DNA from: Natronoglomus mannanivorans
GTDB lineage: Archaea; Halobacteriota; Halobacteria; Halobacteriales; Natrialbaceae
NCBI GenBank assembly: GCA_025517485.1
Contig: JAOPKB010000003.1
Span: forward strand, 248,001-312,000
Length of the DNA stretch: 64,000 nucleotides
Direction of reading: 5' to 3'
Shown one piece after another: positions 34,901-43,651 of the stretch. The notes under the pieces were generated by a model, which did no database searches, was not told the origin of the DNA, and saw only the letters and a list, made by a program, of their open reading frames with translations. Position 1 is the stretch's first letter; the number at the start of each line of letters is the position of its first letter. The position numbers and the translations under genes were made by a program.

Positions 34901-36733
34901 ATGAGCGAGAACACGAATCATAACGGGCGAAAACAGTCGAATAGACGAAGTCAAACGACAGGAACGACACGTCGTTCCTTCATGAAAGCGGCGAGTGCGG
35001 GTGCAGTCGCCGCCGGTCTCGGTACCAGCATGATGGGCAGTGCCAGTGCTGCAGGGATCAACCTGCCGCCGCTGGCACGTGACGGGAACAAGATCGTCGA
35101 TCCGAGCGGAAACGAGGTCATCCTCCGCGGCGTGAGTATCGCCGATCCCGGCGAACAGAGCCGTGACTGGCGTGGCCAGACGGCACCCGAGACCTTCGAA
35201 CTCGCGACGGATCAGAGCGAGGGGTGGTACAACCGGATCATCCGCGTTCCGATACAGGCCGAGTTCATCGCCGCCGGTACCGAAGCGCCAGCACCTGAGC
35301 AGATGCCCCACGGCGACGACTGGGGTCCACTCCTGCCAGGTGCCTTCGACGCGAGCGACGTAGAGTGGTACTGTCAGACCTACATCGACGAACTCGTCGA
35401 GCTCGGGCGCCAACAGGGCGCCTACGTGATGCTCGACTACCACCGGCACTATCCCGTCTTCCACAACGAGGAGCACTCGGAGTACGACATCTCCGACGAT
35501 ATCTGGATCTGTTCTTCCGACGGCGGCGAGGACTGGCGAGATCCGGACGTCTGTGGCGAGCGGGGAGTCCTCTGGCACGGCGAGGACCAGGTGGACGACA
35601 TCTGGAACCTGATCGACGACCAGAACATTCTGGAAGCGTTCGAACTCGACGAGGACGATATCTTCCTCGAGCCTGCGTCGGTTTCGAACGCGCTCGACGA
35701 CGAACTGCACACGTTCTGGGAGGTCGTTGCGGACCGTTACGCCGAGGACATGCACGTCGTCTTCGACGTTTACAACGAGCCGACCGGTCCGTACGGCGGT
35801 GACTGGGGCGGTCAACACCGGACGGCAGGCGAGCTCTCCAACCCGGTTGCTGCACCCGGCGAGGCGGAAGGCGACTACGATGTGACCCAGCCAGGAATGA
35901 AAGGCTGGTACGACCTGTGGGTCGACCGTGCACAGCCGTGGATCGACACGGTCGAGGACAACGCGCCGGGACACATCGTCACGATCGGCAATCCCCGCTG
36001 GAGCCAGTACACCTACTGGGCACCGCACAACGAGTTCGACGCCGAGCACATGTGTTACACGTCTCACGTGTACACCCAAGACGACATGCGACCGCTCGAC
36101 GAGAAGATCGGCCCGGCGACCGAACAGGTGCCGGTCTTCTTCAGCGAGTTCGGCTGGATGGACCACGATGGACTGGTTCCGACCCCGTGGATGGACGGCA
36201 GTCGCGAAGAGTTCGGGCCCGAGTTCGAGCAGTTCATGGAGAGCCACGACGTCCACCCGATTTGTTGGTGTTTCGACCACTCGTGGGAACCGAACTTCTT
36301 CGATCACGGCGACCCAGGACCGGGCGGCGCACAGGGCGCTCCCGACGCCGACGACTGGATGGACCACCTGATCGACACGACGCCCGGTCAGTTCTGGCAC
36401 GAGTACGTCCAGGAGAAAGAAGGAGACAGAGACCAGCCAGTCGACGGCGACACCGCGTATCCTGACGGCGACACCGGTCCGAACTCGTGTCACGGTCTGA
36501 GTGCCGGCGAGTGTTACGGTGACACTGACACCCCAACGCCCGGAGAACCGCAGGACACCACCGGTGACGGCCTCTACAACGACATCACTGGCAGCGGCTC
36601 GACGACCACCAGTGACGTCACCGAGTTCTTCAGTGGGTTTACCGACGAGTACTCCGATCCACAGTACTACGACTTCACCGGCAGCGGATCTGTGACCACG
36701 AGCGACGTCGTCGAACTCTTCGAGTCGATCTAA
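34901..36733 (+). CDS. Tat-exported GH5 glycoside hydrolase with dockerin
   Basis: 610 residues. Twin-arginine signal TRRSFMKAASAGAV (RR 24-25), GH5 domain ~53-505, short linker, dockerin ~549-610. Catalytic landmarks: DYHRHY, acid/base Glu293 in DVYNEPTGPYGG, nucleophile Glu416 in FFSEFGW. The domain has an insertion at about residues 187-262 (after HRHYPVF, with two cysteines CSSDGGEDWRDPDVC) that the other GH5 enzymes here lack. The dockerin is of the second class (DVTEFFSGFTDEYSDPQYYDF). No FN3 or CBM. Predicted secreted beta-glucanase; substrate specificity uncertain because of the insertion. Confidence 0.9.
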   Translation: MSENTNHNGRKQSNRRSQTTGTTRRSFMKAASAGAVAAGLGTSMMGSASAAGINLPPLARDGNKIVDPSGNEVILRGVSIADPGEQSRDWRGQTAPETFELATDQSEGWYNRIIRVPIQAEFIAAGTEAPAPEQMPHGDDWGPLLPGAFDASDVEWYCQTYIDELVELGRQQGAYVMLDYHRHYPVFHNEEHSEYDISDDIWICSSDGGEDWRDPDVCGERGVLWHGEDQVDDIWNLIDDQNILEAFELDEDDIFLEPASVSNALDDELHTFWEVVADRYAEDMHVVFDVYNEPTGPYGGDWGGQHRTAGELSNPVAAPGEAEGDYDVTQPGMKGWYDLWVDRAQPWIDTVEDNAPGHIVTIGNPRWSQYTYWAPHNEFDAEHMCYTSHVYTQDDMRPLDEKIGPATEQVPVFFSEFGWMDHDGLVPTPWMDGSREEFGPEFEQFMESHDVHPICWCFDHSWEPNFFDHGDPGPGGAQGAPDADDWMDHLIDTTPGQFWHEYVQEKEGDRDQPVDGDTAYPDGDTGPNSCHGLSAGECYGDTDTPTPGEPQDTTGDGLYNDITGSGSTTTSDVTEFFSGFTDEYSDPQYYDFTGSGSVTTSDVVELFESI

Positions 36734-36972
36734 GGACCGAAGAACTCGAATTCAGAGCCCAGTAATTGACACCGATCGACAATCGAAAACCGCGCCATTC
36801 ACGATTCCCCACTCGCGGTCACTCACCGACGATCGCTGTGGGGCGCTCTCCATCTGGGAGAGCAACACCACGATTCGGTACACAGAGCCAGCACACTGCG
36901 ATCAGTGTCGATCGATATCGTGGCGGCGACGATTCGATCACAGTAACATCCTCTATTCTATAGCAGAACTAT

Positions 36973-37004
36973 GAAAAATTTTATCTACACCCTCGACTAA
37001 TCAG
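36973..37004 (+). promoter_or_regulatory. promoter-like element of the scaffoldin gene
   Basis: gaaaaattttat, then ctaatcag 12 bases on, matches the element upstream of 34901. It lies 109-140 bp before the start at 37113. The intervening leader has a small hairpin cccc-tagc-gggg at 37091-37102 just ahead of the start codon. The rest of the 36734-37112 spacer holds nothing recognised. Confidence 0.45.
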
Positions 37005-37112
37005 AGTAGTGGACTGCACCACGCGTACGTCCGTACCGTCTGTTCACGGCACGGGTACACGGACGATAGTGGGGTGTTCAGGGCGACAGCCCCTAGCGGG
37101 GATTTCAAAAGC

Positions 37113-40100
37113 ATGAGCGAGAACACAACAGAATCCGACCGAGACGAAGAAGAACCGAGTAACGGGACACGCTGGGACACGTCACGCCGTACATTTATGA
37201 AAACGGCGAGCGTCAGCGCTGGCGCGCTCGCGTTCGGGTCCGCGAGCATATCGGGCCTGGCGAGTGCGGAACCGCAGATCCCGACACCGCAGCTGCACGT
37301 CGACGGAAACCTGATCAAGGATCCGGAAGGCAACACGGTCAACCTGCGCGGACTGAACATCGTCGACCCCAAGCGTGCAGACACCCTCGCGTCGTCTCGA
37401 GGGAAGAACGCCGTACAGATGGTCGACATGCTCACGGACAAGAGCGACGGGTGGCACGCTCACGTGATTCGGATTCCCGTTCAGCCGGTCGACATCGGCG
37501 ACCACGAGGCAGGGCATATAGCGGGCCCACCGCAACCGGTCGCGTTCACGGAAGCCGAACTCGAGGACTACCTCGAAGAGCACCTCGATCCGGTCGTCGA
37601 GGCGTGTAAGGAACGGGGCGTCTACGCGATCGTCGACTTCCACCGTCACTGGCGTGACGAGGAAAACGACAACGTCGTCGACTGGGACGATCCCGAACTC
37701 GCCGAAGAGGTCGAGATGTTCTGGGAGATCGTCGCGCCGCGGTACGCCGACGAGTCTCACGTCATGTACGAAGTGTACAACGAGCCGACCGAACCCGGCG
37801 TCTGGGGAGCTGCGACCACCGAAGAAGAGAGCTGGGCCGCAGACGTCTGGCGCGACTGGCAGGAACAGGCACAGCCGTGGGTCGACACGATCCGAGAGCA
37901 CGCCGAGGACACGCTCGTCCTGATCGGGTCGCCGAGCTGGACGCAAGCTCCCGAGGGAGCGCTCGTCGAACCCTTCGAGGGCGAGAACCTCGTCTATACC
38001 TACCACATCTATCCCGAACACGAGGTGAGCCAGCGACAGGAGTGGGACGATACAACCCACGAGGAGGCTATGGACGAAGGGTACTCGAACCAGGGCGTCA
38101 GTCACGTCTACGAGGAGTACCCGCTGTTCGTCACGGAGTTTGGATGGCAAGACGGTGCCAGCGAACCGACCAGTGGGACGACCTCCGGCTTCGGCGAACC
38201 CTTCATGGAGTGGATGGAATCCAGCGACGCCATCCACTGGACGGCGTGGTGTGCGGACATCTGGTGGGAATCGCCAATGTTCCAGCGCGCGTTCGACGCG
38301 GAGGAAGCCGGAGAAGAACCCGAGTGTGACGACCTTCCGTGTGAGTGGGACTTACTCGGCGAAGACGTCGGCAGCTACGACGACAACATGGGCGCGTTCA
38401 TCAAGGACACGCTCGCGGAGTACCAGGACGACGGCGTTCCGGCCGGAACCGTCTCCGGACCGGGTGGATCGGATCCCGAGTCCGGAGGCGATGGTCTGGT
38501 CTCCGTCGAACTCTCTGCGGACGAAATCGACGAAGGAGAGACCGTCGAAGCTACGGTCTCTATCGCGGAGATTCCGGACGGCCTCTCCGGCTTGCTCGGT
38601 GACGCCGGCGTCGACGATCCCAGCGTCGCGACCGTCGTCGACGCGAGCGTCAATTCGGACTTCGGCATGGTTCAGGACCCCGAATTCTCCGACGATGGTT
38701 CGATGGTCAACCTCGTCGCTGCCGACATCAGTAGCGCCTTCGAAGCGGGCGACACCGATATCGAACTCTTCACGCTCACGCTCGAGGGACAGGGCGACGG
38801 CGTTACCAACGTCGTCCTCGAAGATCTGATCGAAGCGGGTGACGGCACCTTCTACGACTTCGAACTCGGCGATATTTCCCTCACCGTCGGTGAGGGTGTC
38901 GGCGACGGTGAGGACGAGGAGGAAGACGAAAACGGAGAAGAGGACGAAAACGGAGAAGAGGACGAAGACGACACCGAAACTGGTGAGCTGTCCGTTTCGG
39001 TCGACGTTTCCACGGAACAGCTCGAGATCGGCGAGACGGTCGAAGCCGCCGTCTCCATTTCGGAGCTTCCACGCGGACTCTCCGGGCTGCTCGGTGACGC
39101 CGGTGTGAGCGACGCCAGCACTGCAACCGTCGTCGACGCGACCGTCAACCCGGACTTCGATATGATTCAGGATATCGAACTCTCCGCGGACGGTTCGATG
39201 GTCAACCTCGTCGCCGCCGACACCGGCAGTGCCTTCAACGAAGGAGACACCGACGTCGAACTGTTCAGCCTCGAGATCGAGGGACAGGACGACGGTGATG
39301 TCGATATCGTCATCGAAGACATGATCGAGGCCGGCGACGGCACGTTCTACGACTTCTCCCTCGACGCGCCGACGCTCACTGTCGGCGATGGCGTCGAAGA
39401 TGGCGAAGAGGACGACGAAGAGGAGACAGACGACGTAACCGTCACCGCCGACCTCTCGACGAACGAAATCGAGGCAGGCGAGACCGCCGAAGCCACGGTC
39501 TCTATCTCGAGTCTTCCACGCGGGCTCTCCGGCCTGCTCGGTGACGCCGGCGTGAGCAACATCGACGCTGCCACTGTCACCGACGCGACCGTCAACCCCG
39601 ATTTCGATATGATTCAGGATATCGAACTCTCCGCGGACGGCTCGATGGTCAATCTCGTCGCTGCAGATACCGGCAACGCGTTCGAGGAGGGTGCGACCGA
39701 CGTCGAACTCTTTACCCTCGAGTTCACCGGACAGGGTGCGGGCGAGACGGAGATCGTCCTCGAGGATCTGATCGAGGCCCGCGACGGCACCTTCTACGAC
39801 TTCGAGTTCGATTCCCCGACCCTCTCGGTCGACGGCGAGATCGAGGGCGACGACACGGTCGTTACCGCCGATCTCTCGACGGACGAGATCGAGGCGGGCG
39901 AGACTGCCGAGGCCGCGATCTCCATCTCGCATCTCCCACGCGGGCTCTCCGGCCTGCTCGGCGATGCGGGTGTGAGCAACATCGACGCCGCGACTGTCGT
40001 CGACGCGACCGTCAATCCGGACTTCGATATGATCCAGGATATCGAGATTTCGGATGACGGTTCCATGGTCAACCTCGTCGCTGCCGACACCGGCAGTGCC

Positions 40101-42380
40101 TTCAACGAAGGAGATACCGACGTCGAACTGTTCACCCTCGAACTCGAAGGACAGGGTGCGGGCGAGACGGAGATCGTCCTCGAGGACCTCATCGAGGCCC
40201 GCGACGGCACGTTCTACGACTTCGAGTTCGACTCGCCGACGCTCTCGGTCGACGGCGAGATCGAGGGCGACGACACGGTCGTCACCGCTGACCTCTCGAC
40301 GGACGAGATCGAGGCGGGCGAGACCGCCGAAGCCGCAATCTCCATTTCGCATCTCCCGCGCGGACTCTCCGGCCTGCTCGGTGACGCCGGCGTGAGCAAC
40401 ATCGACGCCGCGACGGTGACCGACGCGACCGTCAATCCGGACTTCGATATGATTCAAGATATCGAGATTTCGGATGACGGTTCCATGGTCAACCTCGTCG
40501 CCGCTGACACCGGCAACGCGTTCGAAGAGGGTGCGACCGACGTCGAACTGTTCACCCTCGAACTCACCGGCCAGGGTGCGGGCGAGACGGAGATCGTCCT
40601 CGAGGACCTGATCGAAGCTCGAGACGGCACCTTCTACGACTTCGAGTTCGACTCGCCGACGCTCGCCGTCGACGGCGAGATCGAGGGCGACGACACGGTC
40701 GTTACCGCCGACCTCTCGACAGAGGAGATCGAGGCGGGTGAGACTGCCGAGGCCGCGATCTCCATCTCGCATCTCCCGCGCGGGCTCTCCGGGCTGCTCG
40801 GTGATGCGGGTGTGAGCAACATCGACGCCGCGACGGTGACCGACGCAACCGTCAATCCGGACTTCGATATGATTCAAGATATCGAGATTTCGGATGACGG
40901 TTCCATGGTCAACCTCGTCGCTGCCGACACCGGCAACGCGTTCGAAGAGGGTGCGACCGACGTCGAACTGTTCACCCTCGAACTCACCGGCCAGGGTGCG
41001 GGCGAGACGGAGATCGTCCTCGAGGATCTGATCGAAGCACGTGACGGCACGTTCTACGACTTCGAGTTCGATTCCCCGACCCTCTCGGTCGACGGCGAGA
41101 TCGAGGGCGACACGGTCGTTACCGCCGACCTCTCGACAGAGGAGATCGAGGCGGGCGAGACTGCCGAGGCCGCGATCTCCATCTCGCATCTCCCACGCGG
41201 GCTCTCCGGCCTGCTCGGCGATGCTGGTGTCAGTAACCCTGACGCGGCGACCGTCGTCGACGCGACCGTCAACCCCGATTTCGATATGATCCAGGATATC
41301 GAGATTTCCGAGGACGGCTCGATGGTCAACCTCGTCGCTGCCGACACCGGCAACGCGTTCGAGGAGGGTGCGACCGACGTCGAACTCTTCACTCTCGAAC
41401 TCGAGGGCCAGGGACTTGGCGAGACCGAAATCGTCCTCGAGGACCTCATCGAAGCTCGAGACGGCACGTTCTACGACTTCGAGTTCGACTCGCCGACGCT
41501 CGCCGTCGAAAGTGGACCCATCACTGGCGAGACGGTCGTTACCGCCGATCTCTCGACAGAGGAGATCGAGGCGGGCGAGACCGCCGAAGCCGCGATCTCG
41601 ATCTCGAGTCTCCCACGCGGACTCTCCGGGCTGCTCGGTGACGCAGGTGTCAGTAACATCGACGCCGCGACGGTGACCGACGCGACCATCAATCCGGACT
41701 TCGATATGATTCAGGATATCGAAATCTCCGCGGACGGTTCGATGGTCAACCTCGTCGCTGCCGACACCGGCAACGCGTTCGAGGAAGGAGCGACCGACGT
41801 CGAACTGTTCACCCTCGAACTCACCGGTCAAGGCGAGGGCGAGACGGAGATCGTCCTCGAGGATCTGATCGAAGCTCGAGACGGCACGTTCTATGACTTC
41901 GAGTTCGACTCGCCGACGCTCGCCGTCGAAGACGGCGACGGACCCGAACCGGCACCGGACGCGCTCGTCGTCGACGACTTCAGCAGCGATGGCCAGTGGA
42001 ACGAACTGGGCCGCTGGCGTGGCGGCGGGAACTTCCAGAACGGCGAGGGCGAGATCTCCGGCGGAGAACTCGTCCTCGAGTACGACAACGCGGGCTGGTA
42101 CGCCTCTCAGATCGACGAGGACGTCTCCGAGTACGACGAACTCGTCTTCAGTGTCAGTGGAGACAGCGGCGGCGAAGAGAGCGACTTCACCGTCTCGCTC
42201 GGCGGTGCCAATGCGCTCGCGTCGAGTGTCGCTGACGGCAGTATCTCCACGAGTACCGGCGACCTGCGAATCGATCTCGATGCACTCGGTGCGAACCAGA
42301 GTTCGCCCGGTCAGTTGAACCTCAACTTCTGGCAAGGCGGCAGTAGCACGATCTACGTCGACGAGATCCGGTTCGAGTAG
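37113..42380 (+). CDS. cellulosome scaffoldin: GH5, eight cohesins, putative carbohydrate-binding module
   Basis: 1755 residues, Tat-exported (SRRTFMKTASVSAG, RR 25-26). Order: GH5 ~55-445 with acid/base Glu224 (EVYNEPTEPG) and nucleophile Glu342 (FVTEFGW); eight cohesin modules starting near residues 462, 625, 775, 915, 1055, 1195, 1334 and 1474; and a C-terminal beta-sandwich-like module 1617-1755 (VDDFSSDGQWNELGRW..., DNAGWYASQI) resembling carbohydrate-binding modules. Each cohesin has ADLS..EIEAGETAEA, LPRGLSGLLGDAGV, DGSMVNLVAAD and the end FYDFEFDSPTL. Very acidic linkers (EDENGEEDENGEEDEDD) separate modules 1-2 and 2-3; the others are joined by about six residues. There is no dockerin and no sorting signal, so it is probably released. 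The ATG at 37113 is chosen over 37074 because it matches the MSEN opening of the preceding gene. Confidence 0.9.
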   Translation: MSENTTESDRDEEEPSNGTRWDTSRRTFMKTASVSAGALAFGSASISGLASAEPQIPTPQLHVDGNLIKDPEGNTVNLRGLNIVDPKRADTLASSRGKNAVQMVDMLTDKSDGWHAHVIRIPVQPVDIGDHEAGHIAGPPQPVAFTEAELEDYLEEHLDPVVEACKERGVYAIVDFHRHWRDEENDNVVDWDDPELAEEVEMFWEIVAPRYADESHVMYEVYNEPTEPGVWGAATTEEESWAADVWRDWQEQAQPWVDTIREHAEDTLVLIGSPSWTQAPEGALVEPFEGENLVYTYHIYPEHEVSQRQEWDDTTHEEAMDEGYSNQGVSHVYEEYPLFVTEFGWQDGASEPTSGTTSGFGEPFMEWMESSDAIHWTAWCADIWWESPMFQRAFDAEEAGEEPECDDLPCEWDLLGEDVGSYDDNMGAFIKDTLAEYQDDGVPAGTVSGPGGSDPESGGDGLVSVELSADEIDEGETVEATVSIAEIPDGLSGLLGDAGVDDPSVATVVDASVNSDFGMVQDPEFSDDGSMVNLVAADISSAFEAGDTDIELFTLTLEGQGDGVTNVVLEDLIEAGDGTFYDFELGDISLTVGEGVGDGEDEEEDENGEEDENGEEDEDDTETGELSVSVDVSTEQLEIGETVEAAVSISELPRGLSGLLGDAGVSDASTATVVDATVNPDFDMIQDIELSADGSMVNLVAADTGSAFNEGDTDVELFSLEIEGQDDGDVDIVIEDMIEAGDGTFYDFSLDAPTLTVGDGVEDGEEDDEEETDDVTVTADLSTNEIEAGETAEATVSISSLPRGLSGLLGDAGVSNIDAATVTDATVNPDFDMIQDIELSADGSMVNLVAADTGNAFEEGATDVELFTLEFTGQGAGETEIVLEDLIEARDGTFYDFEFDSPTLSVDGEIEGDDTVVTADLSTDEIEAGETAEAAISISHLPRGLSGLLGDAGVSNIDAATVVDATVNPDFDMIQDIEISDDGSMVNLVAADTGSAFNEGDTDVELFTLELEGQGAGETEIVLEDLIEARDGTFYDFEFDSPTLSVDGEIEGDDTVVTADLSTDEIEAGETAEAAISISHLPRGLSGLLGDAGVSNIDAATVTDATVNPDFDMIQDIEISDDGSMVNLVAADTGNAFEEGATDVELFTLELTGQGAGETEIVLEDLIEARDGTFYDFEFDSPTLAVDGEIEGDDTVVTADLSTEEIEAGETAEAAISISHLPRGLSGLLGDAGVSNIDAATVTDATVNPDFDMIQDIEISDDGSMVNLVAADTGNAFEEGATDVELFTLELTGQGAGETEIVLEDLIEARDGTFYDFEFDSPTLSVDGEIEGDTVVTADLSTEEIEAGETAEAAISISHLPRGLSGLLGDAGVSNPDAATVVDATVNPDFDMIQDIEISEDGSMVNLVAADTGNAFEEGATDVELFTLELEGQGLGETEIVLEDLIEARDGTFYDFEFDSPTLAVESGPITGETVVTADLSTEEIEAGETAEAAISISSLPRGLSGLLGDAGVSNIDAATVTDATINPDFDMIQDIEISADGSMVNLVAADTGNAFEEGATDVELFTLELTGQGEGETEIVLEDLIEARDGTFYDFEFDSPTLAVEDGDGPEPAPDALVVDDFSSDGQWNELGRWRGGGNFQNGEGEISGGELVLEYDNAGWYASQIDEDVSEYDELVFSVSGDSGGEESDFTVSLGGANALASSVADGSISTSTGDLRIDLDALGANQSSPGQLNLNFWQGGSSTIYVDEIRFE
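39435..41936 (+). repeat. tandem 417-420-bp repeats encoding cohesins 3-8
   Basis: Six units start at 39435, 39855, 40275, 40695, 41112 and 41532, that is, at spacings of 420, 420, 420, 417 and 420 bp. Neighbouring units share long identical stretches, including at synonymous positions (for example the block encoding DFDMIQDIEISDDGSMVNLV). Units 1 and 2 (38496, 38985) are more diverged and lie outside the regular spacing. Confidence 0.9.
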
Positions 42381-42513
42381 CGACCGAACACTGAGACGGA
42401 CTCGAGGTCGACTCGAGTCGGTCTCGGACCCGTTCCGATCGAGTATCGAACGCCAAACGCGTTTTCGTTTTCTTTCGTCGAGAGTCGAGAGTTGAACAGT
42501 CAGCGATCAGATA

Positions 42514-42538
42514 CCAGTGTAAAAAATTATAACACTGG
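42514..42538 (+). promoter_or_regulatory. inverted repeat around a TATA-like core upstream of the anchored cohesin
   Basis: ccagtgt (42514-42520) and acactgg (42532-42538) are a perfect 7-bp inverted pair flanking aaaaaattata, a strong TATA-like core. A regulator binding here would directly cover the core promoter. The start codon is 119 bp downstream. Confidence 0.5.
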
Positions 42539-42656
42539 GTGCGCGTTACTATCGCGTGAACTCACGAAATACCACGCGTGTGCGACTTCGTATTAGCCGG
42601 TATCGTCGACGCTCGCGTGTTTCGGGTGGGGGATTCACGCCACAGGTGTTCCCAAG

Positions 42657-43433
42657 ATGAACGAAAAGACGATTCAGATCAGCCGAAAGGAACAGACAAA
42701 CGAAATCGAGTCCGAGTCAGAATCCAAGTCAGAATCCGAAGACGGGAGCGCCACAGCCACAGCTATAGCCACACGGACAGAGCGGGGGCTATCACGTCGT
42801 GCCGTCCTGACGATGACGGCGGGTGCAGGTGCAGGGATGGCTGGCGTTGCCAGTGGCACTGTTTCTGGCGCTGTTACAGCCCAGGATACACAGACGGTAA
42901 CCGTGGAACTGACCGTCGAAGAGATCGATATCGGAGAGACGACCGAGGCCACGGTCTCGATCGGGGCGATTCCACGCGGACTCTCCGGCCTCCTCGGCGA
43001 GGTCCGCGTAGACGAACCCGAGGTCGCGACGATCGTCGACGCGAGTATCAACGAGGAGTTCGGACTGGCCCAGGATCCCGAGTTCTCCGACGACGGTTCG
43101 GCGTGTAAGCTGGTCGCAGCCGATATCAACGGCGTCTTCTCGGAGGGTGACACCGATATCGAACTGTTCAGCCTCGAGTTCGAAGGACAGGGTGACGGCG
43201 AGATCGAACTCGTCGTCGAGGACCTCGTCGAAGCGAGTGACGGGACATTCTACGACGTCGATATCGAGGGCGATCACCTCGTCGTCGGCGACGGTTCGGA
43301 GTCGGCGACTGGAGACGAGGATGACGGTGACGACGGTGCCAGTCAGATGCCGGGATTCGGCGCTGGTGGAGCGATCGCGGGGCTCGTCGGTGGCATCGCA
43401 TATCTCTTGGGAGATCGAACAAGAAGAGAGTGA
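42657..43433 (+). CDS. cell-surface anchored single-cohesin protein (Tat signal, PGF-CTERM)
   Basis: 258 residues. A Ser/Glu-rich leader (~18-30) precedes a twin-arginine signal (LSRRAVLTMTAGAGAG, RR 47-48). One cohesin spans about 80-213 (VTVELTVEEIDIGETTEATV, IPRGLSGLLGEV, FYDVDIEGDHLVV). An acidic linker leads to MPGFGAGGAIAGLVGGIAYL and the basic end DRTRRE, the tripartite PGF-CTERM signal that archaeosortase A processes to attach proteins to a membrane lipid. It would display one cohesin on the cell surface. Its cohesin differs clearly from those of the scaffoldin (for example GEVRVDEPEVATIVDAS), so dockerin preference may differ. No enzyme domain. Confidence 0.9.
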   Translation: MNEKTIQISRKEQTNEIESESESKSESEDGSATATAIATRTERGLSRRAVLTMTAGAGAGMAGVASGTVSGAVTAQDTQTVTVELTVEEIDIGETTEATVSIGAIPRGLSGLLGEVRVDEPEVATIVDASINEEFGLAQDPEFSDDGSACKLVAADINGVFSEGDTDIELFSLEFEGQGDGEIELVVEDLVEASDGTFYDVDIEGDHLVVGDGSESATGDEDDGDDGASQMPGFGAGGAIAGLVGGIAYLLGDRTRRE

Positions 43434-43651
43434 CTCGAGAGACGTACGACGCCCGCATCGAATGGGAGTGAGAGTTGATTAATTTCCGTTGTTTGGAAGT
43501 AATGTTTTGTGGTTAGAGTGTATACATAGTGTGGGGCGAGAACGGCAATCTTCCCGACCGGACGTCGACGCCTGTCAGGATCTATGAACAGAGTCGATGT
43601 CGGTGACAGACGGGGCCGATCAGTATCGATCACACTACCGAGAGACCAACC

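Noticed and set aside
39435..41936. Regularly spaced repeats as a CRISPR array
   Set aside because: The units are 420 bp, wholly coding and in frame. There are no short repeats with unique spacers and no cas genes.
38352..42335. 1327-codon open frame on the minus strand opposite the scaffoldin
   Set aside because: It exists only because the repetitive, GC-biased cohesin DNA lacks stops in that frame. Its translation repeats with the same 140-residue period but has no signal or known domain, while the plus frame has clear GH5 and cohesin modules.
42657..43433. Anchored cohesin as the tether for the scaffoldin
   Set aside because: The scaffoldin has no dockerin, so a cohesin cannot hold it by the known mechanism. 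The anchored cohesin more likely binds dockerin enzymes directly.
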